A stretch of DNA of 61,302 bases from an uncultured Elioraea sp. (GCA_937928775.1 CALFVI010000016.1:1-61302), one strand, 5' to 3'. Counted from the first letter of the stretch, positions 9,370 through 19,467 are shown. Notes: a model not told the origin generated them from the sequence alone. Numbers and translations are program-made.

Positions 9370-9917
9370 TCCGCCTCCCTTCCAAAGGCGTGCGCGCGAT
9401 ACTCCATCCTGTAGCGGGTCGCCAAATCGGCGTAGTGCGGAGCCGTTTTCGCAAAGAAGGCGTCGGATGGCCGATCGAGCCTGCGCATGAACTCTGCTGG
9501 CGCACCACCCCACAGTTCGCCGCGCGGAATGACCTTCCCTGGCGGCAGAACGCCCCCGGCGGCGAGCATGCCGCCTTCCTCGATCACCGCGCCATCCAGC
9601 ACGATCGCCCCCATACCGACGAAGGCACGGTTCTCGAGTGTGCAGGCATGCACGATGGCCATGTGGCCAATCGTCACCTCGTCTCCAATCAGGCACGGAT
9701 GGGTTTCGCGGTTGACATGGATGATGCTGCCGTCCTGCACATTCGTCCGTGCACCGATACGAATGCGATTGACGTCACCGCGCACAACACAGTGGAACCA
9801 GATCGAGCTGCCGGGCCCGACAACGACATCGCCGATCACGGCCGCGGTCGGCGCAATCCAGGCGGTGGGGTCGATCTTGGGCAGCGTGCCGGCAAACGGG
9901 TAGAGCGGCCCCTGCAT
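9366..9917 (-). CDS. gamma carbonic anhydrase family protein
   Basis: A 183-residue left-handed beta-helix protein of the gamma-carbonic anhydrase/PaaY-YrdA family. Hexapeptide repeats are visible (AVIGDVVVGPGSSIWFHCVVRGD, with the metal-site pattern NVQDGSIIH and GHMAIVHAC). The histidines in SIIH, IGHMA and IVHA match the zinc ligands of the family. Activity could be carbonic anhydrase or a thioesterase-like function; sequence does not decide. The start MQGPLYPFAG at 9917 matches the family N-terminus and has GGGAG upstream. An alternative ATG at 9950 overlaps the upstream fadB-like stop (ATGA) and adds 11 residues. Confidence 0.88.
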   Translation of the reverse strand: MQGPLYPFAGTLPKIDPTAWIAPTAAVIGDVVVGPGSSIWFHCVVRGDVNRIRIGARTNVQDGSIIHVNRETHPCLIGDEVTIGHMAIVHACTLENRAFVGMGAIVLDGAVIEEGGMLAAGGVLPPGKVIPRGELWGGAPAEFMRRLDRPSDAFFAKTAPHYADLATRYRMEYRAHAFGREAE

Positions 9918-9946
9918 CGTCGTCTCCCATCCATCCCGCAGTGCGC

Positions 9947-12013
9947 TCATGCTGCGCGCGCGAAGCCTTCGCCGGACCGGGCCAGGCGTTCCAGCAACGG
10001 AGCGGGGCGAAGCGTCTCGTCTTGGGTGAGGGCGGCGAGTTCGGCAAGCCGGTTGCACACCGCAGAAAGGCCGCGATTCTCTGCATACCACATCGGCCCA
10101 CCGCGCCACGCTGGCCAGCCGAAGCCGTGCACGAACACGACGTCGATGTCGGAGGCGCGGGCTGCAATACCTTCCTCGAGCACACGCGCGCCCTCGTTCA
10201 CCATGGCGAGCACCATCCGGTCAAGAATCTCCTCAGGCGTGAGTGCGCGCGGCGTCCTGCCAAGCCGCGCCGCCGTCTCCCGGATAATTCGTTCCGTCTC
10301 CGCATCGGGCTCGCCGGTCCGGCCATCCGCCCCGTAGCGGTACCAGCCTGCCCCGGTCTTCTGGCCGAGTCTTCCGGCAGCGACCATCGCATCCGCGATG
10401 GGGAAGGAAATGCCGAAAGCGCGTCGGGCGGAAGCGCCGATGTCGAGCCCCGCGAGATCAGCCACCGCGAAGGGGCCCATGGCGAGACCGAAGCCCGTCA
10501 TCACGCGATCGATCTCCCACGGCAGCGCGCCCTCCTGCAGCATCAGCTCCCCCTGCCGAGAGCGGGCAAAGGCAATGCGGTTGCCAACGAAGCCGAACCC
10601 ATTGCCGACGACGACGGGCACCTTACCGATCCGTTTCGAGACCGCAAGAGCAGTGGCGAGTGTCGCCGGCGCGGTGGCCTTGCCGCGCACGATCTCAACA
10701 AGGCGCATCACATGCGCAGGGCTGAAGAAGTGCAAGCCGAGCACATGGCCGTGACGAGACGTCGCGGCTGCAATCGTATCGACGTCGAGATAGGAGGTGT
10801 TGGTGGCAAGGATCGCCCCGGGTCGCGCGATGCGATCGAGGTCACGGAAGACAGCCTGCTTGACGCCCATGTCCTCGAACACGGCCTCGATGATGAGATC
10901 GGCATCACGGAGGTCGGTCAGGTCGGTGCTGCCGTGAATGCGCCGGAGGCGGTCGCGCATTTCAGGTTCGGAAAGTTTGCCACTCTCCACACTGCGCCAC
11001 CAGCTCTGTTCGATCCGGCCAAGCCCGCGCGCAAGCGCATCTGCAGTCTGTTCGACGAGGACGACCGACAAGCCCGCGGCGGCGAATGCCATCGCGATGC
11101 CACTGCCCATGGTGCCGGCACCGACGACGCCGATGCGCGCAACCGGAACGGGTTCGACACCCTCAAGGCCAGGAACCTTCTGCGCCTCGCGCTCGGCGAA
11201 GAAGAGGTGGCGCAGCGCGCGGCTCTGGTCTCCCGCGACCAGCCGTTCGAACAGGGCGCGCTCGGTGCGCATCCCTTCCTCGAACGGAACGGTCAGGGCG
11301 GCACGAATAGCCTCCGCCGTCGCTGGCGGCGCCTCCATGCCACGCGTACGCCGCACCACCGCCTCCGCCGCGCGGTCGTAACTTGCGAGTTCGCCAGCGA
11401 CACGGCGGTCGCGGACACGCGGCACATCCCGGCCAGCGGCCAAAGTCTCGCGCGCGAAGGCGACAGCACCAGCTTCAAGATCGCCTTCGATCAGCCGGTC
11501 GATGATGCCGAGCGCGAGCGCTCGTTCTGCCGACACCGCATCGCCGGTGGAGATCAATGCCAGCGCCGGCTCTGCGCCGATCAGCCGCGGCAGGCGCTGC
11601 GTGCCGCCCGCACCGGGCAAAATGCCCCTCTTCACCTCAGGCAGACCCACCATCGCACCGGGCGAGGCGACGCGGGCGCGACAACCGAGCGCGAGCTCAA
11701 GCCCGCCGCCGAGGGCGTGGCCGTGGATGGCGGCCACCGTCAGTCCCGGAAACGCATCAAGTCTGTCAATGACTTCGGTCAGAGTTGGCGAGAGCGGCGG
11801 CTTGCCGAACTCCGTCATCTCAGCGCCGGCGGAGAACATCCGCCCCTCGCCAATCAGGACCAGCGCCTTCGCGCCCTCCGCTTGCGCCCGCTCGATCGCC
11901 GCGAAAAGGTGAGCCCGCAGCGCATGCTTGAGCGTGTTGACCGGCGGATTGGCGAGGCGAAGCACAACCACCTCACCATGCCGCACGTCATGGACAAGCG
12001 CGTCCTCGACCAT
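9947..12013 (-). CDS. bifunctional enoyl-CoA hydratase / 3-hydroxyacyl-CoA dehydrogenase
   Basis: A 688-residue multifunctional beta-oxidation protein of the FadB/FadJ type without an extra isomerase-specific extension. The N-terminal crotonase domain shows GEGRMFSAGAEM and HGHALGGGLELALGC. From about residue 280 an NAD-binding dehydrogenase domain begins (VGVVGAGTMGSGIAMAF), followed by the C-terminal 3HCDH domain (NGFGFVGNRI, GLDIG, QKTGAGWY). It catalyses hydration then oxidation of enoyl-CoA. The start at 12013 (MVEDALV) is chosen because upstream in-frame residues are not family-like. It is the first gene of a three-gene coupled run with the carbonic-anhydrase-like protein and the lipoprotein. 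Products could feed the nearby PHA synthase. Confidence 0.93.
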   Translation of the reverse strand: MVEDALVHDVRHGEVVVLRLANPPVNTLKHALRAHLFAAIERAQAEGAKALVLIGEGRMFSAGAEMTEFGKPPLSPTLTEVIDRLDAFPGLTVAAIHGHALGGGLELALGCRARVASPGAMVGLPEVKRGILPGAGGTQRLPRLIGAEPALALISTGDAVSAERALALGIIDRLIEGDLEAGAVAFARETLAAGRDVPRVRDRRVAGELASYDRAAEAVVRRTRGMEAPPATAEAIRAALTVPFEEGMRTERALFERLVAGDQSRALRHLFFAEREAQKVPGLEGVEPVPVARIGVVGAGTMGSGIAMAFAAAGLSVVLVEQTADALARGLGRIEQSWWRSVESGKLSEPEMRDRLRRIHGSTDLTDLRDADLIIEAVFEDMGVKQAVFRDLDRIARPGAILATNTSYLDVDTIAAATSRHGHVLGLHFFSPAHVMRLVEIVRGKATAPATLATALAVSKRIGKVPVVVGNGFGFVGNRIAFARSRQGELMLQEGALPWEIDRVMTGFGLAMGPFAVADLAGLDIGASARRAFGISFPIADAMVAAGRLGQKTGAGWYRYGADGRTGEPDAETERIIRETAARLGRTPRALTPEEILDRMVLAMVNEGARVLEEGIAARASDIDVVFVHGFGWPAWRGGPMWYAENRGLSAVCNRLAELAALTQDETLRPAPLLERLARSGEGFARAA

Positions 12014-12151
12014 CACTCCTCCCGTCCTCGCCGCAAGGGTGGGCCGGGACTCGTTCCCGGGCAAGACCGGGGACGGCACCGCCAGAACAGAGCACGGGGG
12101 CGAGAAGCGATCCTCCCCTCCTTTTCCGGGAACCCGACCGGGTCAGTGCGG

Positions 12152-14230
12152 TCAGGCCGACTTCGCCATGATCTGTTCGGCGATATTCCTCGGCACCGGG
12201 TCGTAGTGGTGGAACTGCATGGTGAAGGAGGCGCGCCCCTTTGACATCGAACGCAAGTCGGAGATGTAGCCGAACATCTCAGAGAGCGGCACGTGCGCGC
12301 GCACGACGACGGAAGTTCCGAGGATATCCTGGCTCTGGATCATGCCGCGCCGTCGGTTGAGGTCGCCCACCACGTCGCCGACATGGTCGGGCGGGGTGGT
12401 TACCTCCACGTCCATGATCGGCTCGAGGATGATCGGGCCCGCCTTCTTCATTCCCTCGCGGAAACAGGCTCTGGCAGCAATTTCGAACGCAAGTGCCGAG
12501 CTGTCGACGTCATGGTACTTGCCGTCGAGCAAGGTGGCCTTGAAGTCGACCGTTGGAAAGCCGGCGAGCACCCCGGTTTCGGCCTGGTTGCGTAGCCCCT
12601 TCTCCACCGCCGGGATGTACTCCTTCGGTACCGCGCCGCCGACCACCGCACTCTCGAACACGATGCCAGAGTTGCGCTCAAGCGGCTCGAACTGGATTTT
12701 CACCTCGGCAAACTGACCAGCTCCGCCGGTCTGCTTCTTGTGCGTGTAGGTCTCGACGTGGGTGCGGGTGATCGTCTCGCGATAGGCCACCTGCGGGGCG
12801 CCGACATTGGCCTCCACACCATATTCGCGCTTCAGCCGATCGATGATGATCTCGAGGTGCAGCTCCCCCATGCCGGAGAGGATCGTCTGTCCGGTCTCAG
12901 GGTCCGTGCGCAGACGCAGGGAAGGGTCCTCGGCGGCGAGCTTCTGCAGGCCGAGCGTCATCTTCTCGATCGCGTCCTTGGTCTTGGGCTCGACCGAGAT
13001 GTCGATCACCGGCACCGGGAAGGCCATGCGCTCGAGCACCACGGGATTGGCCGGATCGCAGAGCGTGTCGCCCGTCTGCGTATCCTTGAGCCCGATGAAA
13101 GCAGCGATGTCGCCGGCATACACCTCCTTGATCTCGTCGCGCTTATCAGCGTGCATCTGAAACATGCGACCGATGCGCTCCTTGTGGCCCTTGGTGCTGT
13201 TCAGCACCTGGTCGCCTGAGCGCAGGACGCCAGAGTAGACGCGCACGAAGGTCAGCGTGCCGTACTTGTCATTGAGGATCTTGAATGCGAGCCCGGCGAA
13301 GGGCGCATCCTCGCTGATGACGATTTCGCGCGGTTCGTCTGTCGAGCCCTCCGCCGGAACGGTTTTGATGCCGGGGATCTCGTTTGGCGCCGGCAGATAG
13401 TCGAGCACGGCGTCGAGCAGAGGCTGCACACCCTTGTTCTTAAACGAGGTACCACACAAAACGGGGCGGAACGTTCCGGCAATTGTCCCCTTTTTGATGC
13501 AGCGCTTCAGGGTCTCGACCGAGACGTCGCCCTTGTCGAAATACTCCTCCATCGCCGCGTCATCGACCGAGAGCGCTGTGTCGAGGAGCTTCTGACGATA
13601 CTCCTTCGCCTTCTCCTCAAGTTCGGCAGGGATGGGGGCATCGCGGAACGAGGCGCCGAGCTCAGAGCCGTCCCATACCACCGCCTTCATCTCGACCAGA
13701 TCAACCACCCCGACGAACTGGTCCTCCGCGCCGATCGGAAGCTGGATCTCGAGCGGAACGATGCCGAGCTTGTCGATCAGCGACTGCACAGCCTTGTAAA
13801 AGTCGGCCCCTGTGCGGTCCATCTTGTTGATATACACGATGCGCGGGACGTTGTAGCGATCGGCCAGACGCCAGTTCGTCTCGCTCTGCGGTTGCACGCC
13901 GGCCACGCCCTCGATGATGAAGATCGCCCCATCAAGCACGCGTAAGGACCGGTTCACCTCGATGTTGAAGTCGATGTGGCCAGGCGTGTCGATGATGTTG
14001 ATGCGGTGGCCCTTCCACTCGCAGGTGACGGCAGCAGAAGTGATGGTGATGCCGCGCTCGCGCTCCTGCTCCATGTAGTCGGTGGTGGTGGAGCCCTCGT
14101 GCACCTCGCCGATCTTATGGCTGCGCCCCGTGTAATAGAGGATTCGCTCCGTGGTCGTCGTCTTGCCCGCGTCGATGTGCGCGGTGATGCCAATGTTTCG
14201 GATGCGCGAGAGGGGAATGTTGCGCGGCAC
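12152..14230 (-). CDS. fusA: translation elongation factor G
   Basis: EF-G is the ribosomal translocase GTPase. The 692-residue protein has G1 AHIDAGKTT (about 17-25), the G2/switch region [11 protein letters not shown]3 DTPGHIDF and G4 NKMD. Domain IV ([14 protein letters not shown]) and domain V ([19 protein letters not shown]) follow. The start is GTG at 14230, with a strong GAGGAGG five bases upstream. An upstream in-frame ATG at 14275 would prepend 15 non-family residues. The gene is not next to rpsL, rpsG or tuf, which is unusual for the main copy. Confidence 0.97.
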   Translation of the reverse strand: MPRNIPLSRIRNIGITAHIDAGKTTTTERILYYTGRSHKIGEVHEGSTTTDYMEQERERGITITSAAVTCEWKGHRINIIDTPGHIDFNIEVNRSLRVLDGAIFIIEGVAGVQPQSETNWRLADRYNVPRIVYINKMDRTGADFYKAVQSLIDKLGIVPLEIQLPIGAEDQFVGVVDLVEMKAVVWDGSELGASFRDAPIPAELEEKAKEYRQKLLDTALSVDDAAMEEYFDKGDVSVETLKRCIKKGTIAGTFRPVLCGTSFKNKGVQPLLDAVLDYLPAPNEIPGIKTVPAEGSTDEPREIVISEDAPFAGLAFKILNDKYGTLTFVRVYSGVLRSGDQVLNSTKGHKERIGRMFQMHADKRDEIKEVYAGDIAAFIGLKDTQTGDTLCDPANPVVLERMAFPVPVIDISVEPKTKDAIEKMTLGLQKLAAEDPSLRLRTDPETGQTILSGMGELHLEIIIDRLKREYGVEANVGAPQVAYRETITRTHVETYTHKKQTGGAGQFAEVKIQFEPLERNSGIVFESAVVGGAVPKEYIPAVEKGLRNQAETGVLAGFPTVDFKATLLDGKYHDVDSSALAFEIAARACFREGMKKAGPIILEPIMDVEVTTPPDHVGDVVGDLNRRRGMIQSQDILGTSVVVRAHVPLSEMFGYISDLRSMSKGRASFTMQFHHYDPVPRNIAEQIMAKSA

Positions 14231-14235
14231 GGCGG

Positions 14236-14242
14236 CCTCCTC
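14236..14242 (-). promoter_or_regulatory. Shine-Dalgarno site that fixes the fusA GTG start
   Basis: On the minus strand GAGGAGG is followed by CCGCC and then the GTG of fusA. The spacing of five bases is near optimal, and the resulting N-terminus ([19 protein letters not shown]) matches EF-G. This argues against the upstream ATG. Confidence 0.8.
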
Positions 14243-14483
14243 GGTCTCGCCCCAACCAGTTGGGGGCTCAAGCAAAGGGCGGGCGCGAATCAGGGCGGTG
14301 GCTTACGCACCGCCGCGATCGCGCCGCACTCTCGGAACAGCCGCTAAATGACGCGGGGCGGCGGAAAAAGCAAGCGCCGCGGCGGCCTTTCCCCGTGCGC
14401 GCGCAACAGGATAGGCCCCCAGCCCTCGCATCTCACGTGCGCGTGAGGACACTCAGGCATCAGGCAAGGCGTTCCTCCCCACA

Positions 14484-15578
14484 TCAGACGTTGAAGCGGA
14501 AGAGCATCACATCGCCGTCCTGCACCACGTAGTCCCGGCCTTCGATGCGCAGCTTGCCCGCTTCGCGCGCGCCCGCCTCGCCGCCGCAGGCGACGTAGTC
14601 GGCATAGGCGATCGTTTCGGCCGCGATAAAGCCCCGCTCAAAGTCGCCATGGATCGCGCCGGCCGCCTGCGGCGCGCGCGTTCCGCGCACGATGGTCCAG
14701 GCCCGCGTCTCCTTTGGTCCCGCGGTGAAGAAGGTGATCAAGCCCAACAGCGCATAGCCCGCGCGAATGACGCGATCGAGCCCAGAGTCGGCGAGACCGA
14801 GGCTGTCGAGGAAGGCGCGCTTCTCCTCTGCCGGGAGCTCCGCGATCTCGGCTTCGATCGCGGCCGAGACGACCACGAAGGCCGCCCCCTTCGCGCGTGC
14901 CATCTCCGCCACCTGCGCGCTCCAGGCGTTGCCCATGGCAGCCGCGGCCTCGTCCACATTGGCAACGTAAAGGACCGGCTTGGTGGTCAGCAAGTTCAGC
15001 GACCGCGCCCGCCTCTCTTCGCCCGGCGGAATGGCAACACGGGCCGGCTCGCCGCGCGAGAGTGCAGCGATCATCGGCTCGATCAGCGCGATCTGGGCGG
15101 CCGCGTCGCGATCTCCCCCACGCGCCTTCTTCTGCAGGCCGGGCAGGCGCTTCTCTAGGCTTTCCAGGTCGGCAAGCATCAGTTCGGTCTCCACCGTCTC
15201 GGCATCGCGCAGCGGGTCGACCGAACCCTCGACATGGGTAACGTCCGAGCCCTCGAAACAGCGCAGCACGTGGACAATCGCATCCACCTCGCGGATGTTG
15301 GCAAGGAACTGGTTGCCCAAGCCTTCCCCCTTCGAGGCGCCGCGCACCAAACCCGCGATGTCGACGAATTCGAGGCTGGTCGGCACCACCTTGGCCGACT
15401 TCGCGATGCGGGCAAGCGTATTGAGCCGTGCGTCCGGCACCGCCACCCGTCCCACATTCGGCTCGATGGTGCAAAATGGGTAGTTTGCCGCCTGGGCGGC
15501 CGCTGTTTCGGTGAGCGCGTTGAACAGAGTGGATTTGCCGACATTGGGCAGGCCGACGATGCCGCAGTTGAAGCCCAT
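14484..15578 (-). CDS. ychF: redox-regulated ATPase YchF (OLA1 family)
   Basis: YchF is an Obg-related P-loop protein that hydrolyses ATP rather than GTP and binds ribosomes. The 364-residue length is standard. G1 is GLPNVGKSTLFNAL near the N-terminus, with FVDIAGLVRGASKGEGLGNQFL as switch II/G3, and the C-terminal TGS domain ends VVQDGDVMLFRFNV. It starts with ATG at 15578, about 40 bp after the pth stop on the same strand, so pth and ychF may share a transcript with rplY. Confidence 0.96.
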   Translation of the reverse strand: MGFNCGIVGLPNVGKSTLFNALTETAAAQAANYPFCTIEPNVGRVAVPDARLNTLARIAKSAKVVPTSLEFVDIAGLVRGASKGEGLGNQFLANIREVDAIVHVLRCFEGSDVTHVEGSVDPLRDAETVETELMLADLESLEKRLPGLQKKARGGDRDAAAQIALIEPMIAALSRGEPARVAIPPGEERRARSLNLLTTKPVLYVANVDEAAAAMGNAWSAQVAEMARAKGAAFVVVSAAIEAEIAELPAEEKRAFLDSLGLADSGLDRVIRAGYALLGLITFFTAGPKETRAWTIVRGTRAPQAAGAIHGDFERGFIAAETIAYADYVACGGEAGAREAGKLRIEGRDYVVQDGDVMLFRFNV

Positions 15579-15619
15579 CGCGTGGTGGTCTCCGGCGGGA
15601 TGAAGACGGAGCGAGCCGA

Positions 15620-16222
15620 TCAGGCCGAGGGCGCGCGCTGAGGCTGCTTGGCCACCAGGTTTACCGCGTTGAGAAAGGGCTCAACGCGGCCTTCGGCAAG
15701 CAGCGGGGCGGCCTCGGCGAGGCGATCGAGTAGAGGGTCAAGCCACGCCGCATCAGAGGCGTGAAAGTTGCCAAGCACGTGGCCGACCACGCGCTCCTTT
15801 TGCCCCGGATGGCCGATGCCAAGGCGCACGCGCCAGAACTCGGCGCCGCCGCAGAGCTGGGTGATGGAGCGAAGCCCGTTGTGGCCGGCATTGCCGCCGC
15901 CCTTCTTCACCCGCACCCGGCCAGGGTCAAGGTCAAGCTCGTCGTGGAAGACGACTAAGTGCTCAAGCGGAAGCTTGTAGAAGGCCATCGCCGCGCGCAC
16001 GCTCTCCCCCGAAGCATTCATGTATGTTTGCGGCTTGAGGGCGAGGATTTTGCGCGCCGCGATCGTGCCTTCCGTGAACAGCCCGTGGAAGCGGGCGCGC
16101 CAGGGTGCAAACCCGTAGCGGGCGGCGATGCGCTCAACCGCCATAAAACCGATGTTGTGGCGGTTGCGCGCATGCTCCGGGCCGGGGTTACCGAGCCCGA
16201 CCCAGAGCGCAGGCAAAGTCAC
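15620..16222 (-). CDS. pth: peptidyl-tRNA hydrolase
   Basis: Pth releases tRNA from stalled peptidyl-tRNA. The 200-residue protein has the N-terminal WVGLGNPGPEHARNRHNIGF, which contains the catalytic histidine. It also has the conserved KPQTYMNASGESV, HDELDLDPGRVRVKKGGG and GHNGLRSI motifs. Its ATG overlaps the rplY stop by four bases (ATGA). The rplY-pth-ychF order is a common alphaproteobacterial arrangement for translation quality-control genes. Confidence 0.96.
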   Translation of the reverse strand: MTLPALWVGLGNPGPEHARNRHNIGFMAVERIAARYGFAPWRARFHGLFTEGTIAARKILALKPQTYMNASGESVRAAMAFYKLPLEHLVVFHDELDLDPGRVRVKKGGGNAGHNGLRSITQLCGGAEFWRVRLGIGHPGQKERVVGHVLGNFHASDAAWLDPLLDRLAEAAPLLAEGRVEPFLNAVNLVAKQPQRAPSA

Positions 16223-16914
16223 TTCTTGGCAGGTGCCTTGGCCGGGGCGGCGGCCTTGCCGGCTGCGGGCTGCGCCCCCTTGGCGGGCGCGCCACCCTTG
16301 GCCGGTGCGGCCTGCGCGGCCTCGGCGGCGGCAGGGGCAGCGTCTGCCGTGGTCGGCGGTGCAATAGTGGCAATAGTGAAGTCGCGGTCCGCAATAACCG
16401 GCCGCACACCGGGCGGTGCCTTGATCGCGCTCCAGTGGATGGTATCGCCGATGGAGAGGCCCGTGAGATCGACCTCGAACCGGTCGGGCACAGTCTCGGG
16501 CGTGCAGTAGACCTCCACCTCGTGACGGACGACGTTCAGCACGCCGCCCGCCTTCAGGCCGGGGCAGGCACCCTCGTTCAAGAACACCACCTCAACCACG
16601 AAGCGCACCTCCTCGCCGGGGGCAAGGCGCTGGAAATCGACATGCAAGGGACGGTCGGTGACAGGGTGGAATTGCACGTCACGCAACAGCGCACGCTCGC
16701 TTTCCGCCCCCAGCTTCACCTCGTACAGACGCGACCGCCAGCCGTGCCGGTTGATCTCGTGCAGAATGGCGCGCGGTTCGACCGCAATCAGCCTCGGCTC
16801 ACGCTTGGCGCCGTAGATAACGCCTGGGATCCTGCCTTCCCGCCGGGTCGCGCGCGCCGCCCCCTTGCCGGCCCGCTCACGCGACACGGCCTCGATCGTG
16901 ACGATCTCGACCAT
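16219..16914 (-). CDS. rplY: 50S ribosomal protein L25/general stress protein Ctc
   Basis: L25 binds 5S rRNA in the large subunit. This is the long Ctc form of 231 residues: an N-terminal L25 domain (RERAGKGAARATRREGRIPGVIYG) followed by the TL5-like C-terminal beta domain (LKAGGVLNVVRHEVEVYC). The last 45 residues are a low-complexity Ala/Pro/Lys tail, longer than in most relatives. The gene overlaps pth by four bases. A GC-rich hairpin lies just upstream at 16944-16969, separating it from the phosphatase gene. Confidence 0.95.
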   Translation of the reverse strand: MVEIVTIEAVSRERAGKGAARATRREGRIPGVIYGAKREPRLIAVEPRAILHEINRHGWRSRLYEVKLGAESERALLRDVQFHPVTDRPLHVDFQRLAPGEEVRFVVEVVFLNEGACPGLKAGGVLNVVRHEVEVYCTPETVPDRFEVDLTGLSIGDTIHWSAIKAPPGVRPVIADRDFTIATIAPPTTADAAPAAAEAAQAAPAKGGAPAKGAQPAAGKAAAPAKAPAKK

Positions 16915-16936
16915 CGCTCACTCCGCGCGTCAAGCA

Positions 16937-16969
16937 ACAGAAAGCGCGGGCCTCCAGGGGTGCCCGCGC
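16937..16969 (-). terminator. putative rho-independent terminator after the histidine phosphatase gene
   Basis: On the minus strand an 8-bp perfect stem GCGCGGGC/GCCCGCGC with a 10-base loop is followed by TTTCTGTT. It begins 11 bases after the stop codon of the histidine phosphatase and lies before rplY. The short T-run makes it moderate rather than strong. Confidence 0.55.
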
Positions 16970-16979
16970 GCCCAAGCCT

Positions 16980-17558
16980 CTACACTTCGAGAGCGGGAAC
17001 CGCAAGCGGGGTGAGCCGCCAAGCCTGCCCATCGGCATCCGGGGGCTCAAGCAGGAGCGGCACGGCGTTTGGGGTCTTGACATCGATCGTGAGCCCCATG
17101 GCGGCGCGCACGGCACGGAAGAAGGCGCCGTGCCCGACGACGAGCACGAGCGGGTCGCGGGCGAGAGCGCGGTTCATCGCCGCACGCGCCCGGGCCGCAA
17201 GGACGGCGAAGGACTCTCCACCAACCGGCGTGAACGCCCCCCTCACCCAGTGCCCAAACCACTCCCCGTTCGGCTGACCCTCCTGCACACCGAACGCCGC
17301 CTCGCGCAGGTCTGGGTCCTCGTGCAGCGGCAAGCCGAGCGCCTCGGCGATGACTGCCGCCGTGTCGCGGGCGCGCGAGAGCGGAGAGTGCACGATCGTG
17401 GCGATGGGCTGGCCGCGCAGGGCGGCAGCAGCGGCGCGCGCCTGCGCCCAGCCGCGCACGTTCAGCGGCACATCGACATTGCCCTGGCTCACGCCGCGTG
17501 CGTTCCACTCCGTCTCGCCGTGGCGGAGGAAGATAAAGCGGGTGCGAGTCAGGGCCAC
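16980..17558 (-). CDS. histidine phosphatase family protein
   Basis: A 192-residue branch-2H phosphatase (phosphoglycerate-mutase-like fold). The catalytic RHG motif is in FLRHGETEWN. The second histidine is in VVGHGAFFRAV, and the acidic residue lies in the LREAAFGVQEGQ segment. Substrate cannot be read from sequence; relatives act on small phosphate esters or cobalamin intermediates. The start chosen is GTG at 17558, 19 bp after the prs stop. The open frame extends upstream into prs, but that part is a shadow. A terminator-like hairpin follows. Confidence 0.85.
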   Translation of the reverse strand: MALTRTRFIFLRHGETEWNARGVSQGNVDVPLNVRGWAQARAAAAALRGQPIATIVHSPLSRARDTAAVIAEALGLPLHEDPDLREAAFGVQEGQPNGEWFGHWVRGAFTPVGGESFAVLAARARAAMNRALARDPLVLVVGHGAFFRAVRAAMGLTIDVKTPNAVPLLLEPPDADGQAWRLTPLAVPALEV

Positions 17559-17577
17559 GGCAGACCGCCCGCCCCGC

Positions 17578-18510
17578 TCAGCAAAACAGGGAGGAGACCG
17601 AACTCTCCTCGCTGATGCGGCGGATCGCCTCGGCCAACAGGGGAGCGACCGTGATTTGGCGGATGTTGTGGCAGACGCGCACCGCCTCGGTAGCAAGGAT
17701 GGAATCGGTCGTCGTCATCATCTCGATCGGCGAGGAGGCCACGCGCGCCACCGCCCCACCCGAAAACACGCCATGCGTGACATAGGCCGATACCGTGGTC
17801 GCGCCGGAGCGCATCAAGGCCTCCGCCGCGTTGCACAAAGTGCCGGCGGAATCGACGATGTCATCGATCAGAATGCAGTGCCGGCCGGCGACGTCGCCGA
17901 TCACGTTCATCACCTCGGAGACACCGGCGCGCTCCCGCCGCTTGTCGATGATGGCGAGGTCGCAGTTGAGGCGGGTCGCGATCTGGCGCGCGCGCACCAC
18001 GCCGCCAACATCGGGGCTCACCACCATGATGTCGCGGCCCTCGTAGCGCTGGCGAATGTCAGCGGCGAACATCGGCGCAGCGAACAGGTTGTCGACGGGG
18101 ATGTCGAAGAAGCCCTGGATCTGGCCAGCGTGCAGATCAAGCGTCAGCACACGGTCGGCCCCGGCCTCGGTGATCAGGTTGGCGACGAGTTTGGCGCTGA
18201 TTGGCGTGCGCGGGCCCGATTTGCGATCCTGCCGCGCGTAGCCGTAATAGGGAATGACCGCCGTGATCCGGCGTGCGGAACCGCGGCGCAACGCATCCAT
18301 CGTGATCAAGAGCTCCATCAGATTGTCGTTCGCCGGGTAGGAGGTGGACTGGACGACGAACACGTCTTCGCCACGGACGTTCTCGTGGATCTCGACAAAG
18401 ATCTCCATGTCGGCAAAGCGGCGCACCGACGCCTTGGTCAGAGGCAGGTTGAGCGCCGTGGCCACCGCCTCGGCGAGGGGGCGGTTGGAGTTGCAGGCGA
18501 CGATCTTCAT
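17578..18510 (-). CDS. prs: ribose-phosphate pyrophosphokinase
   Basis: Prs makes PRPP from ribose-5-phosphate and ATP for nucleotides, histidine and tryptophan. The 310-residue length is typical. Motifs present are the N-terminal [15 protein letters not shown] and the flexible-loop [20 protein letters not shown]. The PRPP-binding [18 protein letters not shown] and the loop [17 protein letters not shown] are also seen. About 95 bp separate it from the downstream end of the lipoprotein gene at 18607. Confidence 0.97.
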   Translation of the reverse strand: MKIVACNSNRPLAEAVATALNLPLTKASVRRFADMEIFVEIHENVRGEDVFVVQSTSYPANDNLMELLITMDALRRGSARRITAVIPYYGYARQDRKSGPRTPISAKLVANLITEAGADRVLTLDLHAGQIQGFFDIPVDNLFAAPMFAADIRQRYEGRDIMVVSPDVGGVVRARQIATRLNCDLAIIDKRRERAGVSEVMNVIGDVAGRHCILIDDIVDSAGTLCNAAEALMRSGATTVSAYVTHGVFSGGAVARVASSPIEMMTTTDSILATEAVRVCHNIRQITVAPLLAEAIRRISEESSVSSLFC

Positions 18511-18606
18511 CGCGCGCTCCGTCGCGGCGTTGGCTAAGGGAAGGGCGGGCGAGGGGTTAGCAACCGGGGCTTGGCGCGTAAAGCCGGACCCGCCGCACGG
18601 CAGGGC

Positions 18607-19467
18607 TCAGCCGCCGGCGCGGGCGCGGCGGATCACCTCGGCCACACCACCGGCCGCCTGATCGGCGACCACCACCGCGACATCGGCCCAAAGCCCGTCG
18701 AGGGTCCCGAGGGGAACCTGGTTCAGCTGGCTCACCGTGCCGATTTCGGTGCCGTCCGCCCGGGTCACGGTCCAGATGATCTCCACCCTCTGCTGCCTCT
18801 GCGGCAGGTCGATGACAAAGACGCGCCCCTCGAGGTCGAACTCGGCCTGGGCACTCTCCTGCACCACCACCCCTTCGCGGGCGAGGGCGGTTTGGATCGC
18901 GCGCGCGAGCGACACGTTGCCGTCTCCCGGCGCGCCGCGCACGCCGCTGAAGCGCAGGGTTGGTGCACGGGCTTCCCCTGGGCTCTGTCCCGCCACGCGC
19001 CTCGAGGCATCGACCCTGGCAAGCAGGTCGGCGACCGCGCCGGCGGCCTCAGCCGCCGCCTGCCGCAGTACCCCCTCCTCCCCGCCGGCCCAGGAGGTCG
19101 CGGGCAGTGGCCGCGGCCCGCCGGTCGCGCCCAGCACGCCACCTTCGGCATCCACCAGCGTGTAGGTCAGGCGAACGACCCCGGCGGAGGCCTCGGCGGA
19201 GGCAAGCAGACGGTAGCGCGGTCGGGCAATGGCGGCAGCCGTCGCCGGCACCTCGCGCTCTTGCAGCGCCTCAGCAAGGAGGACGGCAAAGCGTCTGGCG
19301 GAGTTTTCGGTCAGGCCCAAGCTGGTGGAGGGTGGAACGACAAGTCGCGCCAGCGGGCTGCGCGTCAGGTCCGCTGGGGCCCCGCCTTCCGGCGTACGCT
19401 CGAACGGCATCGGCAACCGCCCGCACGCCGCGGTGGCAAGCAACAGCAGCAAAGCAAGGGCACGCAT
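18607..19467 (-). CDS. hypothetical lipoprotein with helical repeats
   Basis: A 286-residue exported protein. MRALALLLLLATAACG gives a clear signal with lipobox (Cys about residue 15). The mature part contains two similar halves with LAxAL...REG/REV segments (EALQEREVPATAAAI and IQTALAREGVVVQE). This hints at a duplicated fold, but no named domain is recognised. The ATG at 19467 overlaps by one base (TGATG) the stop of a 22-codon hydrophobic ORF just upstream. That arrangement favours this start over an in-frame ATG at 19542. It lies 60-70 bp after pgeF and may belong to the hldD-lgt-pgeF operon. Confidence 0.7.
   Translation of the reverse strand: MRALALLLLLATAACGRLPMPFERTPEGGAPADLTRSPLARLVVPPSTSLGLTENSARRFAVLLAEALQEREVPATAAAIARPRYRLLASAEASAGVVRLTYTLVDAEGGVLGATGGPRPLPATSWAGGEEGVLRQAAAEAAGAVADLLARVDASRRVAGQSPGEARAPTLRFSGVRGAPGDGNVSLARAIQTALAREGVVVQESAQAEFDLEGRVFVIDLPQRQQRVEIIWTVTRADGTEIGTVSQLNQVPLGTLDGLWADVAVVVADQAAGGVAEVIRRARAGG

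Noticed and set aside
9941-12244. Very long plus-strand frame
   Set aside because: Antisense to the bifunctional beta-oxidation gene, whose domains are unmistakable.
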